A stretch of DNA of 64,000 bases, taken from positions 620,001 through 684,000 of the forward strand of contig CAWJXB010000006.1 in NCBI GenBank assembly GCA_963846775.1, read 5' to 3'. The notes below the pieces were generated by a model, which had not been told where the DNA came from, did not search any database, and saw only the letters and a program-made list of their open reading frames with translations. Below are positions 34,203 to 43,465 of the stretch, piece by piece; the stretch's first letter is position 1, and each line of letters opens with the position of its first letter. The position numbers and the translations under genes are program-made. Source of the DNA: CAVYXA01 sp963846775. Lineage in GTDB: Bacteria > Verrucomicrobiota > Verrucomicrobiia > Chthoniobacterales > UBA10450.

Positions 34203-34970
34203 ATGCACCGTTTTTACATCTCGCCGGAAGATTGGAATCCGAATGCGCTCGCGTTGAACCAAGCTGAAGCGCATCACGCGCGCGATGTTTTGCGCCTGAA
34301 GCAGGGCGATAAAGTAGTCGTCTTCAACGGCCGCGGTCGAGAGGTCACCGCGGAAATTGTCGATCCTGGCCGAGGCGAAATTCGGTTGCGCAAATTGCAC
34401 CAGAGCGACACGCCGCCATTGCGTTGCCGGATTGTGTTGGCGCAGGCAATCCCGAAAGGCAAAAACATGGAGCTGATTGTGCAAAAGGCGGTCGAGATCG
34501 GCGCCTCGGAAATTTTTCCGCTCATCTCCGAACGCACCATTGTCGATCTTGATCAGGCCGAGGCGGCGCAGAAACAAGCGAAATGGCAGACGGTCGCGAT
34601 CGAAGCGGCTAAACAATGCGGCCAGAACTGGCTCCCGCAGGTTCACCGGCCGCAAAAGCTGAAAAGTTTTTTCGAGCATCGACAATCGTTCGATCTTTCG
34701 CTCATCGGGTCGCTTCAACCGGGTGCGCTACATTTAAAAAAAATCCTGGCCGATTACTGCGTCGAACATCGACTCCGACAGCCGTCGCGAGCAGGGCAGC
34801 TTCCCGAGCGCGTGCGGATGCTGATTGGCCCGGAGGGAGACTTCACACCGGCCGAGATCGCGCTGGCACGGAGCGATGGTTGCCTACCCATTACGTTGGG
34901 TCCAATTGTTCTCCGCGTCGAAACGGCTGCGATCTATTGCCTAAGCGTGCTCTCGTACGAACTGTTGTAA
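34203..34970 (+). CDS. rsmE: 16S rRNA (uracil-1498-N3)-methyltransferase
   Basis: The ATG at 34203 gives 255 residues. The N-terminal PUA-like part has MHRFYISPEDW and HHARDVLRLKQGDKVVVFNG. The SPOUT domain ends with LIGPEGDFTPAEI and LGPIVLRVETAAIYCLSVL, the knot and SAM-binding motifs of RsmE. It methylates U1498 of 16S rRNA. The start codon overlaps attcgtgt repeats. Confidence 0.95.
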   Translation: MHRFYISPEDWNPNALALNQAEAHHARDVLRLKQGDKVVVFNGRGREVTAEIVDPGRGEIRLRKLHQSDTPPLRCRIVLAQAIPKGKNMELIVQKAVEIGASEIFPLISERTIVDLDQAEAAQKQAKWQTVAIEAAKQCGQNWLPQVHRPQKLKSFFEHRQSFDLSLIGSLQPGALHLKKILADYCVEHRLRQPSRAGQLPERVRMLIGPEGDFTPAEIALARSDGCLPITLGPIVLRVETAAIYCLSVLSYELL

Positions 34971-35002
34971 ACACTGGGAGACTGAAGAAATACCACGTCG
35001 TT

Positions 35003-35100
35003 TCCTCACCGGCGGCTGCCGCCGTCCGCCTCTCCCAGCGGGAGAGAAATCATGGCGAACTGAACGGCCGCTTCTCTGTCTCCCATTGGGAGAGACGCGC
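35003..35100. repeat. CTCTCCCAGCGGGAGAG-type repeat pair
   Basis: Two copies of the element seen at 32219 appear here in inverted order (CCGCCTCTCCCAGCGGGAGAG and TCTCCCATTGGGAGAGAC), with ACCGGCGGCTGCCGCCG between. Confidence 0.65.
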
Positions 35101-35139
35101 GTGCGAAGCATCGGCAGTGAAGGCAAAGGCTCGGCAGTT

Positions 35140-35847
35140 TCAAATCCCCCACCCTTCGGCCAGCAAGTCGCGTGTTTCTTCCACGCCGGTGCGCCAGATC
35201 CTCATCATTTCTTCATCGCTCCGCTGGTAGAGGCCGCCGTAATTCCCATCTTTTAGATAGGCGCGCAGCGATTTCGGATCAAGCTGCCGGACAAGATCGA
35301 CATTGCATATCGGCTTTTGCTCCGCCGGCATGGCGATGTTGGCCAGGCGCGTCCAGGGGAAATTCTCCATCCACGAGGCATGTGAAGCGACAGGATCGAT
35401 GCTCTGCACCTGCGCCCAGACTTTTGGCGCGTTCCACCAATTGTGAAACTTGATTCGGACCGCCGGATGCTCGGCCAGCCATTCGCCGATGAGTCCTTGC
35501 GCGGGCACGTTCCCGCCATGTCCGTTTACGATGAGAATTCGTTTGAATCCCTGTTCCGCCACCGCGTCGAGTACATCGCGCAGGATCGACAAATACGTCT
35601 CCACGCGCAATGTCACCGTTCCCGGATAAGCGCGAAAATAGGGCGTAATCCCGTAGGCCAGCACAGGAAAAACCGGCACCCCTAACGGTTCCGCTGCTTC
35701 CGCCGCGAGTCGCTCGGCCAGAATGCTATCGGTGCTAAGACTCAAATAAGCGTGTTGCTCGGTGCAGCCTAACGGCAAGACCGCGCGGTCGTCCCGCCGG
35801 AGATATTCCTCCACCATCATCCAGCTCATCTCGCTGATACGCATCAC
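35140..35847 (-). CDS. Creatininase family protein
   Basis: This 235-residue protein has the metal-site segments LPLGCTEQHAYLSLSTDS and the HGGN motif of ILIVNGHGGNVPAQG. Family members are metal-dependent amidohydrolases (creatinine amidohydrolase, formamide and mycofactocin-type). The first metal block differs from the usual E-H-G-P-H-L-P-L, since it reads EQHAYLSLSTD, but keeps E, H and D. The substrate is unknown. Confidence 0.88.
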   Translation of the reverse strand: MMRISEMSWMMVEEYLRRDDRAVLPLGCTEQHAYLSLSTDSILAERLAAEAAEPLGVPVFPVLAYGITPYFRAYPGTVTLRVETYLSILRDVLDAVAEQGFKRILIVNGHGGNVPAQGLIGEWLAEHPAVRIKFHNWWNAPKVWAQVQSIDPVASHASWMENFPWTRLANIAMPAEQKPICNVDLVRQLDPKSLRAYLKDGNYGGLYQRSDEEMMRIWRTGVEETRDLLAEGWGI

Positions 35848-35883
35848 GACAATGTGACCAGAAACCTCTTCGATGCATATCGA

Positions 35884-35938
35884 ATTGTAGAGGCGTTTGT
35901 GTCAGACGCCTGGCGCTTGGCACAAGCGCCGCTACAAT
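35884..35938. repeat. TTGTAG...CTACAA palindromic element
   Basis: This 55-nt element begins TTGTAGAGGCGT and ends GGCACAAGCGCCGCTACAA. It belongs to the TGTAG/CTACA-bounded family and lies just upstream of doxX. Confidence 0.7.
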
Positions 35939-35981
35939 TTTGCGATTGGCATTTGCGCCGAAGCCGCGCACGCTTCGCCGC

Positions 35982-36356
35982 ATGAAAATTCTCGCCGTCA
36001 TTGCCCGCATCCTTCTTGGATTGATCCTCGTTGTATTTGGCGCGAACGCCTTTTTCCGTTTTCTCCCGATGCCACCGCCACCGCCGAATCTGGCTGGCGA
36101 TTTTTTAAAAGTTTTTTTCGCCAGTGGTTACGTCTATTTCATTGGTGGTTTCCAATGCGTTGCCGGCTTGCTTCTACTGATCGGGCGCTTTGTGCCGCTT
36201 GCCCTAACGATCGTGGCGGGAATAGTTATCAACATCCTGATCTTTCATATTCTAATGGCCCCCGAAGGATTTGGTCCCGCAATTGTCGTAACCGTTCTCG
36301 AACTGTTCCTGCTCTGGCAATACCGCGCCGCGTTCGTTCCGTTGCTCCGGCCGTAA
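35982..36356 (+). CDS. DoxX family membrane protein
   Basis: The ATG at 35982 gives 124 residues with four transmembrane segments. The N-terminal MKILAVIARILLGLILVVFG, then GYVYFIGGFQCVAGLLLLIG and a terminal LFLLWQYRAAF match the DoxX/SURF4-like family, small quinone- or thiol-associated membrane proteins of loosely defined role. It is convergent with the pseudopilin gene. Confidence 0.85.
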   Translation: MKILAVIARILLGLILVVFGANAFFRFLPMPPPPPNLAGDFLKVFFASGYVYFIGGFQCVAGLLLLIGRFVPLALTIVAGIVINILIFHILMAPEGFGPAIVVTVLELFLLWQYRAAFVPLLRP

Positions 36357-36363
36357 CTGTTTC

Positions 36364-36433
36364 TGTAGCGGCGGTCTGTGACCGTCGCCATTCTTTCGAG
36401 AAAATTTTGCGACGGTCGCAGACCGCCGCTACA
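36364..36433. terminator. Large inverted repeat acting as bidirectional terminator
   Basis: Two 25-nt arms (36364-36388 and 36409-36433) with one mismatch begin TGTAGCGGCGGTC and end GACCGCCGCTACA, spaced by a T-rich loop. The repeat lies between the convergent doxX and pseudopilin genes, only 10 nt after the pseudopilin stop. It is the best copy of the TGTAG family. Terminator function is inferred from position. Confidence 0.72.
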
Positions 36434-36443
36434 AACAGAAGCC

Positions 36444-37070
36444 TTACCAATTTTTGATCCACTTGCGCTGATCGCCAGTGGTGTCGCCGCCCGTGCTCCA
36501 GAGATCAAACGTCGGATTGTAGCCGTAGGCCTGCCCCGCCGCTCTGGCGGTCGAGTAGCCGTATGAATTTCCAAAGGGATCGCGTATTGCCGTCACCGGA
36601 TCTGTTGAGGGCGAAGCCGGCAACAGCATGCCGGGTTTGAAAGTGAAATATGCTTTTCCTTCAGCTGCGCGATCATCATTCGTATCACCACTTAGTTGCT
36701 CATACAGATAAAGACTCGCTGCCGCCGGAGTCGGAGAAACCGCAGGATCGACCTGTTCTGTCCTTGTCGAATCGGTTGGATAAATCCCATTGTCCGCCTT
36801 GTAACTTTCCAGCGCGGCGGAGATGGCCGCGATTTCAGTCTCGGCGCGCGAGCGGGCGGCTTTTTTTAAGACGTAACCCACGGTGCTCAAAATCAGTCCG
36901 GCCAGGACGATGATGATGGCGATAACAATCAGCAACTCGACGATGGTAAACGCAAACGCGCCTGCCGCGCGAAACGACGAATGGCTTCGCTTCGTTGAAT
37001 CGTAAATCCGATGTAACGCTGTAACGATGTGACGAATCACGACGCTCGCTTGTTGTTCGTCATTCGTCAT
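36444..37070 (-). CDS. gspG: Type II secretion/type IV pilus pseudopilin (GspG-like)
   Basis: The 208-residue frame contains the prepilin helix FTIVELLIVIAIIIVLAGLI preceded by an alanine rather than glycine at the cleavage position, with conserved Glu+5 kept. Then comes RAETEIAAISAALESYKADN, GIYPT and a C-terminal globular domain with ATRDPFGNSYGYST, the calcium-loop type seen in GspG. The 45 residues before the helix are unusually long and are encoded by tandem repeat-like DNA (37005-37070), so the true start is uncertain. It follows gspF by 30 nt in the same operon. Confidence 0.82.
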   Translation of the reverse strand: MTNDEQQASVVIRHIVTALHRIYDSTKRSHSSFRAAGAFAFTIVELLIVIAIIIVLAGLILSTVGYVLKKAARSRAETEIAAISAALESYKADNGIYPTDSTRTEQVDPAVSPTPAAASLYLYEQLSGDTNDDRAAEGKAYFTFKPGMLLPASPSTDPVTAIRDPFGNSYGYSTARAAGQAYGYNPTFDLWSTGGDTTGDQRKWIKNW

Positions 37071-37100
37071 TGGAGTTTCGTGATTCCCCGCGCAGCGGGT

Positions 37101-38378
37101 TCACGTTTGTTGCTGAAGAGTGCTAATGATGCTGATGAGCGGCAGGAAGAGCGCGATCACGATCGTGCCAACAATGAACGCCAGAAACACAATCATCATC
37201 GGCTCCAGAACGGAAGTAAGCGCGGCGACTGAATTGTCCACTTCGTCGTCGTAAACCTCGGCGATCTTTAACAGCATTTCCGGAAGCTGACCCGTCTCTT
37301 CGCCAACGTCGATCATGCTGATCGCCATTGGGGGAAAGGCCCGGCTGGCTTCGAGTGGTTGCACGATCGATTCGCCTTCGCGAATGCTGTCGTGCACCTG
37401 GCCAATCGCGCCGGCGATGACCATGTTGCCGGCGGTCTCGCGCGTGATGTTCAGCGCCTGCAAGATTGGGACGCCGCTGGTGATGAGCGTCCCGAGTGTA
37501 CGCGAAAAACGCGAGATCGCGGTCTTGCGCAGCAAATCGCCAAACAATGGGACGCCGAGCCTCACCCGATCTGCCATCGCGCGCCCGCCGCCTGTCCGCA
37601 CGGCGAATTTATACGCCGCTATGCCGGCGACGATTCCGCCTAACAGGACGAGCACATGGTTCTTAACGAAGCCGCTGATTCCGATCACGAAAATCGTGAT
37701 CGCGGGCAGCGGTTTGTCGCCGAGCATGTCGTGAAAGATCGCTTCGAACTTCGGCACGATGAACACGAGCAGGAACGACAGAATGCCGACGGCCATGGTC
37801 AGGACGATGATCGGATAGACCATGGCTGAGGCGACCTTGTTTTTGATCCTGGCCGCCTTCTCCTGAAACTCGGCCAGGCGATTCAGCACAACTTCGAGCA
37901 CACCGCCGAGCTCGCCCGCTCGAACCATGTTGACGTAAAGATCGTTAAAAATGAACGGATGCTGGGCGAGGCTATCGGAAAACGTGTTCCCGCTCTGAAC
38001 GGAATCGGCCAGTTTGCCAATCGTGCGTTTCAGGACCGGGTCGCGTTCCTGTTTGGCGAGCACGTTCAGACCGCGCAAAAGTGGAAGCCCGGAATCGATG
38101 AGTGTGGCCAGCTGCCGGGTAAAGATCATAAGTACTTTGGGCTTGATCTTTTTGCGCTGGAACAGTGTGACTTCTTTCCGCGCGCCTTTCGCCTTTGGCG
38201 CACGGACTGTTCGCGTTTTACCATCACGCCCGGCGGCTTTGCCTTCCTCGTAAACGTTAGTCGGAAAGTAACCCGCCTTTCGCAACTGTCCGATTGCGTC
38301 GCTCGTCGAAACCGCGTCGACCAGACCAGTAGATTCCTGGCCCCGGGCGTCGAGAGCGACGTAAGTGAAGCGCGGCAT
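37101..38378 (-). CDS. gspF: Inner-membrane platform protein GspF/PilC
   Basis: The ATG at 38378 gives 425 residues. The N-terminal MPRFTYVALDARGQESTG is the standard PilC/GspF start. The two tandem T2SSF domains (IFTRQLATLIDSGLPLLRGL and ISRFSRTLGTLITSGVPILQ) contain GEETGQLPEMLLKIAEVYD-type ends and three transmembrane regions. It recruits the assembly ATPase to the pseudopilin-assembly platform. The gene order gspE-gspF-gspG is that of T2SS or T4P clusters. Confidence 0.95.
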   Translation of the reverse strand: MPRFTYVALDARGQESTGLVDAVSTSDAIGQLRKAGYFPTNVYEEGKAAGRDGKTRTVRAPKAKGARKEVTLFQRKKIKPKVLMIFTRQLATLIDSGLPLLRGLNVLAKQERDPVLKRTIGKLADSVQSGNTFSDSLAQHPFIFNDLYVNMVRAGELGGVLEVVLNRLAEFQEKAARIKNKVASAMVYPIIVLTMAVGILSFLLVFIVPKFEAIFHDMLGDKPLPAITIFVIGISGFVKNHVLVLLGGIVAGIAAYKFAVRTGGGRAMADRVRLGVPLFGDLLRKTAISRFSRTLGTLITSGVPILQALNITRETAGNMVIAGAIGQVHDSIREGESIVQPLEASRAFPPMAISMIDVGEETGQLPEMLLKIAEVYDDEVDNSVAALTSVLEPMMIVFLAFIVGTIVIALFLPLISIISTLQQQT

Positions 38379-38469
38379 AACAAACAATGACGAATTACCG
38401 AATAACGAATGACGAATCAATGTGAAAATGAGCGACGGTTTTACCGAAAATTCGGAATTCCTTCGGCAT

Positions 38470-38745
38470 TCAACATTCGAGCTTCGTCATTTGCTTCACG
38501 CGTATTTGGCACCTCCTCAATTGTCGTATCCCCCGCGAAAACGCTGCGAAGACCGTCCTGCCGCAACGTGACCATGCCGAGCTCGATCGCTTTTTGTTTT
38601 AATACCACCGTCGGGGCGCGCTGGTTGATCAGCGCGCGCAGCGGGTCGGTGATTTTCATCAGCTCGTAAATCCCGATCCGGCCTTTGTAACCGGTCTCAT
38701 TGCAGACGTCGCAGCCTTTGCCGCAGTAAGATTCCTTCGCACCGA
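38470..38745 (-). pseudogene. Diverged 3' remnant of a second gspE/pilB gene
   Basis: The minus strand encodes GAKESYCGKGCDVCNETGYK, then GRIGIYELMKITDPLRALIN, then LGMVTLRQDGLRSVFAGDTT. It parallels the intact C-terminus of the adjacent gspE part (40584-41428) at about 85-90 percent. One base is missing near the end (GTGCCAAAT versus GTGCTGAAAT), so the original stop is bypassed. Homology ends at about 38745 without the Walker-box part. The position next to gspF suggests it is the end of an earlier gspE. Confidence 0.85.
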
Positions 38746-38908
38746 GGGGTGAGGGAGTGATGGTCAGAGCTTACCATCGACACAAAGGAGATTTTACTCG
38801 CATTTTCTCGCTGAAACCGCTTCGATTGTCATCAGTGTCGAAAGTAAGCTGACCCGTATTTGCTCCCCCCTAGAACCTCGAATCAGAGTTCCATGAAAGG
38901 ATAGGGAA

Positions 38909-40525
38909 ATGAACATAAATACGAAGTTTCTCAGCACAGTCGTCATTCCCTGTTTGATGGCGTGGTTTAGTCAATCGGCAATCGCGCAAAGCGGGACCTG
39001 GACTGCCACGGGCAGCCTCAACACCGCACGCGACAATCACACGGCGACGTTGCTGTCCACCGGCAAGGTGCTGGTGGCAGGGGGGTATGATGGCAACGTC
39101 TTTCTAACCAGCGCGGAACTGTACGACCCGGTCAGCGGCACGTGGACTGCGACGGGCAGCCTCACCACCAGACGCTACGTGCACACGGCGACGCTGCTGT
39201 CCACCGGCAAGGTGCTGGTGGCAGGGGGACGTGACAATAATTTCAATTCTTTGGCCAGCGCGGAACTGTACGACCCCGCTAGCGGGACGTGGACTGCGAC
39301 GGGCAGCCTCAACACTGGACGCTACACGCACACGGCGACGTTGCTGCCCAACGGCAAGGTCTTGGTGGCAGGGGGACGAGGTACCGGCGACGTCTTTCTT
39401 AGCAGCGTGGAACTGTACGACCCAGCCAGTGGGACTTGGACTCTAACGGGCAGCCTCAACACCGTGCGCTGGGCGCACACGGCGACGTTGCTATCCAATG
39501 GCAAGGTGCTGGTGGCAGGGGGTTATGATATCAGCGGCTATTCTACCGGCACGGAATTGTACGACCCAGCCAGCGGGAGTTGGACTGCCGCGGGCAGCCT
39601 CAACACCGCGCGCGTCTATCACACGGCGACGTTGCTGCCCAACGGCAAGGTGCTGTTGGCAGGGGGATATAATGGCCTCTATCTTACCAGCGCAGAACTG
39701 TACGATTCGGCCGGCGGGATGTGGACTGCCACGGGCAGCCTCAACACTGGACGCTACACGCACGCGGCGACGTTGCTGCCTAACGGCCTAGTGCTGGTGG
39801 CAGGGGGAGGTGGTACCGGCGGCGTCTTTCTTAGCAGCGCGGAACTGTATGACCCGGCCAGCGGGACTTGGACTGCCACGGGCAGCCTCAACACCGCACG
39901 CGGTCAGCCCACGGCGACGTTGCTATCCAACGGCAAGGCGCTTGCGGCTGGGGGATATAACGGCAGCTATGTTGCCAGCGCGGAACTGTACCAAGCTTTG
40001 GCACCATTGGAGCTCACCAATGTGGTCTCGCGCAAAACACATGGGAGCGCGGGCGATTTCGATGTCGATCTCCCGCTTACGGGCGCGCCCGGTGTCGATT
40101 GCCGGAGCGGTGGCGCCAATGACGAGTATTCGCTCGTGGCTACTTTCACGAACAATGTCGTAAGCGGAAACGCCACCTTCGATAGCGGCATCGGCAGCGT
40201 GTCAGGGCCTCCAATTTTTTCTGGCCACACGATGACAGTCAATGTGACCGGAGTTGCAAACATTCAAACCATCACCGTCACCTTGCGTAACGTGACCGAT
40301 GAGTTTTCCCAGACCTTGCCGGACACCGCTATCAACATGGGTGTGCTAATCGGCGACACGAATGGGAATCGCAGTGTCAGTTCGGCCGATGTCGCACAAA
40401 CAAAATCGCGGATTGGTCAGGTTGTCGATGCTACGAATTTCCGCTCCGACGTGAATGCGAACGGCACCATTAATGCAGGCGACGTTTCGCTCGTCAAATC
40501 GCATCTCGGTGCCGGGTTGCCCTAA
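38909..40525 (+). CDS. Secreted kelch-repeat protein with C-terminal dockerin-like module
   Basis: This 538-residue protein begins with a signal peptide (about residues 1-28). Seven or more kelch repeats of about 50 residues follow, with ASGTWTATGSLNTAR then HTATLLPNGKVLVAGG and SAELYDP. The DNA repeats too (about 150-165 nt units), so the copies are recent. After residue 380 comes a beta domain, and the last about 55 residues contain GDTNGNRSVSSADVAQTKS and DVNANGTINAGDVSLVKSHL, two calcium-binding dockerin-type loops. It lies on the opposite strand between two gspE 3' ends, so it was probably inserted there. Confidence 0.88.
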   Translation: MNINTKFLSTVVIPCLMAWFSQSAIAQSGTWTATGSLNTARDNHTATLLSTGKVLVAGGYDGNVFLTSAELYDPVSGTWTATGSLTTRRYVHTATLLSTGKVLVAGGRDNNFNSLASAELYDPASGTWTATGSLNTGRYTHTATLLPNGKVLVAGGRGTGDVFLSSVELYDPASGTWTLTGSLNTVRWAHTATLLSNGKVLVAGGYDISGYSTGTELYDPASGSWTAAGSLNTARVYHTATLLPNGKVLLAGGYNGLYLTSAELYDSAGGMWTATGSLNTGRYTHAATLLPNGLVLVAGGGGTGGVFLSSAELYDPASGTWTATGSLNTARGQPTATLLSNGKALAAGGYNGSYVASAELYQALAPLELTNVVSRKTHGSAGDFDVDLPLTGAPGVDCRSGGANDEYSLVATFTNNVVSGNATFDSGIGSVSGPPIFSGHTMTVNVTGVANIQTITVTLRNVTDEFSQTLPDTAINMGVLIGDTNGNRSVSSADVAQTKSRIGQVVDATNFRSDVNANGTINAGDVSLVKSHLGAGLP

Positions 40526-40583
40526 GTTCTAAAAGCGGAAGATTCGTCGAAAGCTTTTCGACATTCGAGCTTGGACATTTCCA

Positions 40584-41428
40584 TCACGTGTATTTCAGCA
40601 CTTCCTCAATGGTCGTATCTCCGGCGAAAATGCTACGGAGACCATCCTGCCGCAATGTGATCATGCCGAGCTCGATTGCCTTTTGTTTTAACACCACCGT
40701 CGGCGCGCGCTCGTTGATCAACTCGCGTAGCGGATCGGTGATTTTCATCAGCTCGTAAATCCCGATCCGGCCTTTGTAGCCGGTCTTGCGACATTCATCG
40801 CACCCAACCGGATGCATCACTTGCAGATCGTGCGCTTGCCCGGGCTCGATCCCCAACACACGCATCTCGGTGTCGGTCAATTCGCCGGGCTCGCGGCAGT
40901 TCTGGCAGAGTCGCCTAACGAGTCGCTGGGCCATGATCGCCCGGACCGAAGACGCCACCAGAAACGGTGGCACGCCGATCTCGATCAAACGCGCCATGGC
41001 CGACGGGGCGTCGTTTGTGTGTAGCGTGCTAAAAACCAGATGCCCGGTCAGACTCGCATTCGTCGCGATGCTCGCCGTTTCCAAGTCCCGAATCTCGCCA
41101 ATCATGATAATGTTCGGCGCCTGACGCAGGATCGAGCGCAGCGCCGCGGGAAACGTCATGCCGATCTCCGTGTTCACCTGCACCTGATTGATCCCGGTCA
41201 TCTGATATTCCACCGGCTCTTCCACCGTGATGATTTTTCGATCCGGTTTGTTGATGTGATTCAAACAGGCGTAGAGCGTCGTCGTTTTGCCGGAACCGGT
41301 CGGCCCGGTCACGAGCAGAATGCCATCCGGCAATTTGATCAGCCGCTCGAATGTCTCCTCGTCGTCACTGAAAAAACCGAGCTCCGGCAGGCCGAGCGCG
41401 AGACTCTGTTTGTCGAGCAACGCAACAC
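40584..41428 (-). pseudogene. gspE: gspE/pilB assembly ATPase, 3' portion
   Basis: This part carries the catalytic half: Walker A LLVTGPTGSGKTTTLYACLN, the Asp and His boxes (IITVEEPVEYQMTGINQVQV, LRSILRQAPNIIMIGEIRD, TGHLVFSTLHTND) and the zinc motif CQNCREP...GCDECRKTGYKG. The N-terminal half is at 44074-44927. The gene is interrupted between VVLR and LLDKQSLALGLPELGFFS by a 2.6 kb insert. A 14-bp direct repeat (41415-41428 and 44074-44087) marks both ends. Even without the insert the frame would be off by one base from VVLRLLDK. A fused start codon at 41453 could still express the C-terminal half. Confidence 0.9.
41415..41428. repeat. 14-bp direct repeat at the left end of the insert in gspE
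   Basis: GAGCAACGCAACAC, identical to 44074-44087. Confidence 0.85.
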
Positions 41429-41657
41429 CAGACCTCATTGCCACCGCGAGCATGAACTCGCGAAAGAAAAGCTCATTTCTCCTGGGTCGAGCCCGAAGTC
41501 GGATCGTCCACAGTTGTAACTTGACGCATATTCTATCGACTCGTAGAGTGAATGCGCGCCAAGTTCGTTAGGCGTCTCGCCTTAGGAGCCACACCTGACC
41601 CTCTTCCCGCAGGGAAGTCCCCGAGCGTCGGGTTCGCTCGTACAACGGAACCTTTCT

Positions 41658-42896
41658 ATGAAAGCAACTTCGGCGATGCTCGCCAGTTCAGCAGCCGCTT
41701 CCCAGGCACAAGACGCGACAGCGATCCGCCCCTTCACCGTCCCGACTGTGCCTCAGTCCGCGCTCGATGATCTGCGTCGGCGGATTGCGGCCACGCGTTG
41801 GCCGGAGAAGGAAACAGTCACCGATGCTACGCAAGGTGTGCAGCTGGCAACCATGCAGAAACTCGCAAGCTATTGGGGGAAAGATTACGACTGGCGCAAG
41901 TGCGAAGCGAAACTGAAAGCACTACCCAACTTCATCACGACGATCGATGGGCTGGACATTCATTTCATTCATGTGCGGTCGAAGAATCCCGACGCGCTGC
42001 CTATCATCATCACGCACGGTTGGCCGGGCTCGATTGTCGAACAACTGAAGATCATTGATCCGCTGGCGAATCCTACGGCGCATGGCGGAAAAGCAGAGGA
42101 GGCATTCGATGTCGTCGTTCCGTCGATGCCAGGTTACGGGTTTTCCGGGAAACCGACCACGACTGGCTGGGATCCGCTGCACATTGCGCGCGCCTGGATC
42201 GTGCTGATGAAGCGCCTGGGCTACACGAAATTCGTCGCGCAAGGTGGTGATTGGGGCGCAGTGGTCGTCGATCAAATGGGCCTGCAGGCGCCTCCGGAGT
42301 TGCTCGGCATTCACACCAACATGCCTGGCATCTTCCCGAACGACATAGACAAGGCGGCCTTCTCCGGGGCGCCGGTGCCATCGGGCCTCTCTGCAGACGA
42401 AAAGGTGGCGTATGAGCGATTGCAGTTCGTGTATCAAAAGGGAATCGCTTACGGGTACTAAATGGGGCTGCGCCCTCAGACGCTTTACGGAATTGCAGAT
42501 TCGCCCGTTGGCTTGGCGGCTTATTTCCTTGATCACGATGCGCGCAGTTACGAAATGATCTCGCGCGTCTTCGCGGGAGAGACCGAAGGCCTTACTCGCG
42601 ATGACGTTCTGGACAACATCACGATCACCTGGTTGACGAACACGGCGCTTTCTGTCGCCCGTCTCTATTGGGAATATTTCGGAAAAGGGTATTTCAATGC
42701 CAAGGGGGTCTCAATCCCGGTTGCCGTAAGCGTCTTCCCTGACGAACTCTATCCAGCCCCGCGCAGCTGGACAGAACAGGCATACGCTAAACTCATCTAT
42801 TACAACCGGCTGCCCAAAGGCGGCCACTTCGCGGCTTGGGAACAACCGAAGCTCTTTTCAGAAGAGGTTCGCGCGGGCTTCAGATCGCTGCGGTAG
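41658..42896 (+). pseudogene. Epoxide hydrolase, interrupted by an in-frame stop
   Basis: In one frame this gives 412 residues. The N-terminal EHN-like domain has FTVPTVPQSALDDLRRRIAA and TRWPEKETVTDATQGVQLAT. The alpha/beta-hydrolase part shows IIITHGWPGSIVEQLKII and VPSMPGYGFSGKP, then KFVAQGGDWGAVVVDQMGLQ with the nucleophile aspartate, and the C-terminal NRLPKGGHFAAWEQPKLFSE with the histidine. A TAA replaces a codon (probably glutamine CAA) between GIAYGY and MGLRPQTLYGIADSPVG. Catalytic residues lie on both sides of it. The start may include a short export signal. Confidence 0.85.
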
Positions 42897-42925
42897 TGTT
42901 TTTCGTAAGAGAGGAGGAGATAGAC

Positions 42926-43465
42926 ATGAAACCCTGGAAACCAGTTTTGCTGATTCTGTTTGTTCTTGCGGTTGCAGTCGCGGGATACGGGCTGACTCTC
43001 GTGCGACGAGGCTTCAGCGCACTTGCGACACCATCAGCGATTGAGGAGTTCGCGGCCACAACGGCACGCAAATTGGCCGTGCCATCCGGATATCGCCAAC
43101 TTCGCAATCCCATCACGCCTTCAATGGAGAACATTCGGGGAGGCATGGAGCATTTCTGCTATCATTGCGCCACGTGCCATGGGAATGACGGAGGGGGCCA
43201 CACGGTATTCGGCAAGGGCCTCTATCCGAAACCGCCCGACTTGCGCGCAGCCGGGACTCAGAACAAGAGCGATGGCGAGCTCTACTACACAATTGAAAAT
43301 GGAGTTCGTTTGAGCGGCATGCCAGCCTTCAGCGGAACGCACACCGTCCCGCAAACCTGGCGCCTGATTTTGTTCATCCGGCACTTGCCTCAGATCACGC
43401 CCGAGGAACTCAATGAAATGAAGGGGTGGGACCCGAAGAGTGAGGCGGATCCAGCGCATTTCTGA
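42926..43465 (+). CDS. Membrane-anchored c-type cytochrome
   Basis: The ATG at 42926 has GAGGAGG 6-10 nt upstream and gives 179 residues. One N-terminal span (PVLLILFVLAVAVAGYGLTL) is followed by an exported domain with CYHCATCHGNDGG, giving one haem c site CATCH, and a methionine ligand candidate in RLSGMPAFSGTH. The pattern fits small class I cytochromes of the cbb3-oxidase or dehydrogenase type. It is 29 nt downstream of the epoxide hydrolase and within the insert, so it may come with that mobile segment. Confidence 0.88.
   Translation: MKPWKPVLLILFVLAVAVAGYGLTLVRRGFSALATPSAIEEFAATTARKLAVPSGYRQLRNPITPSMENIRGGMEHFCYHCATCHGNDGGGHTVFGKGLYPKPPDLRAAGTQNKSDGELYYTIENGVRLSGMPAFSGTHTVPQTWRLILFIRHLPQITPEELNEMKGWDPKSEADPAHF

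Noticed and set aside
38990..40010. CRISPR-like periodic repeats in 39.0-40.0 kb
   Set aside because: The repeats are in one reading frame and encode kelch units of about 50 residues, with no constant repeat and unique spacer structure.
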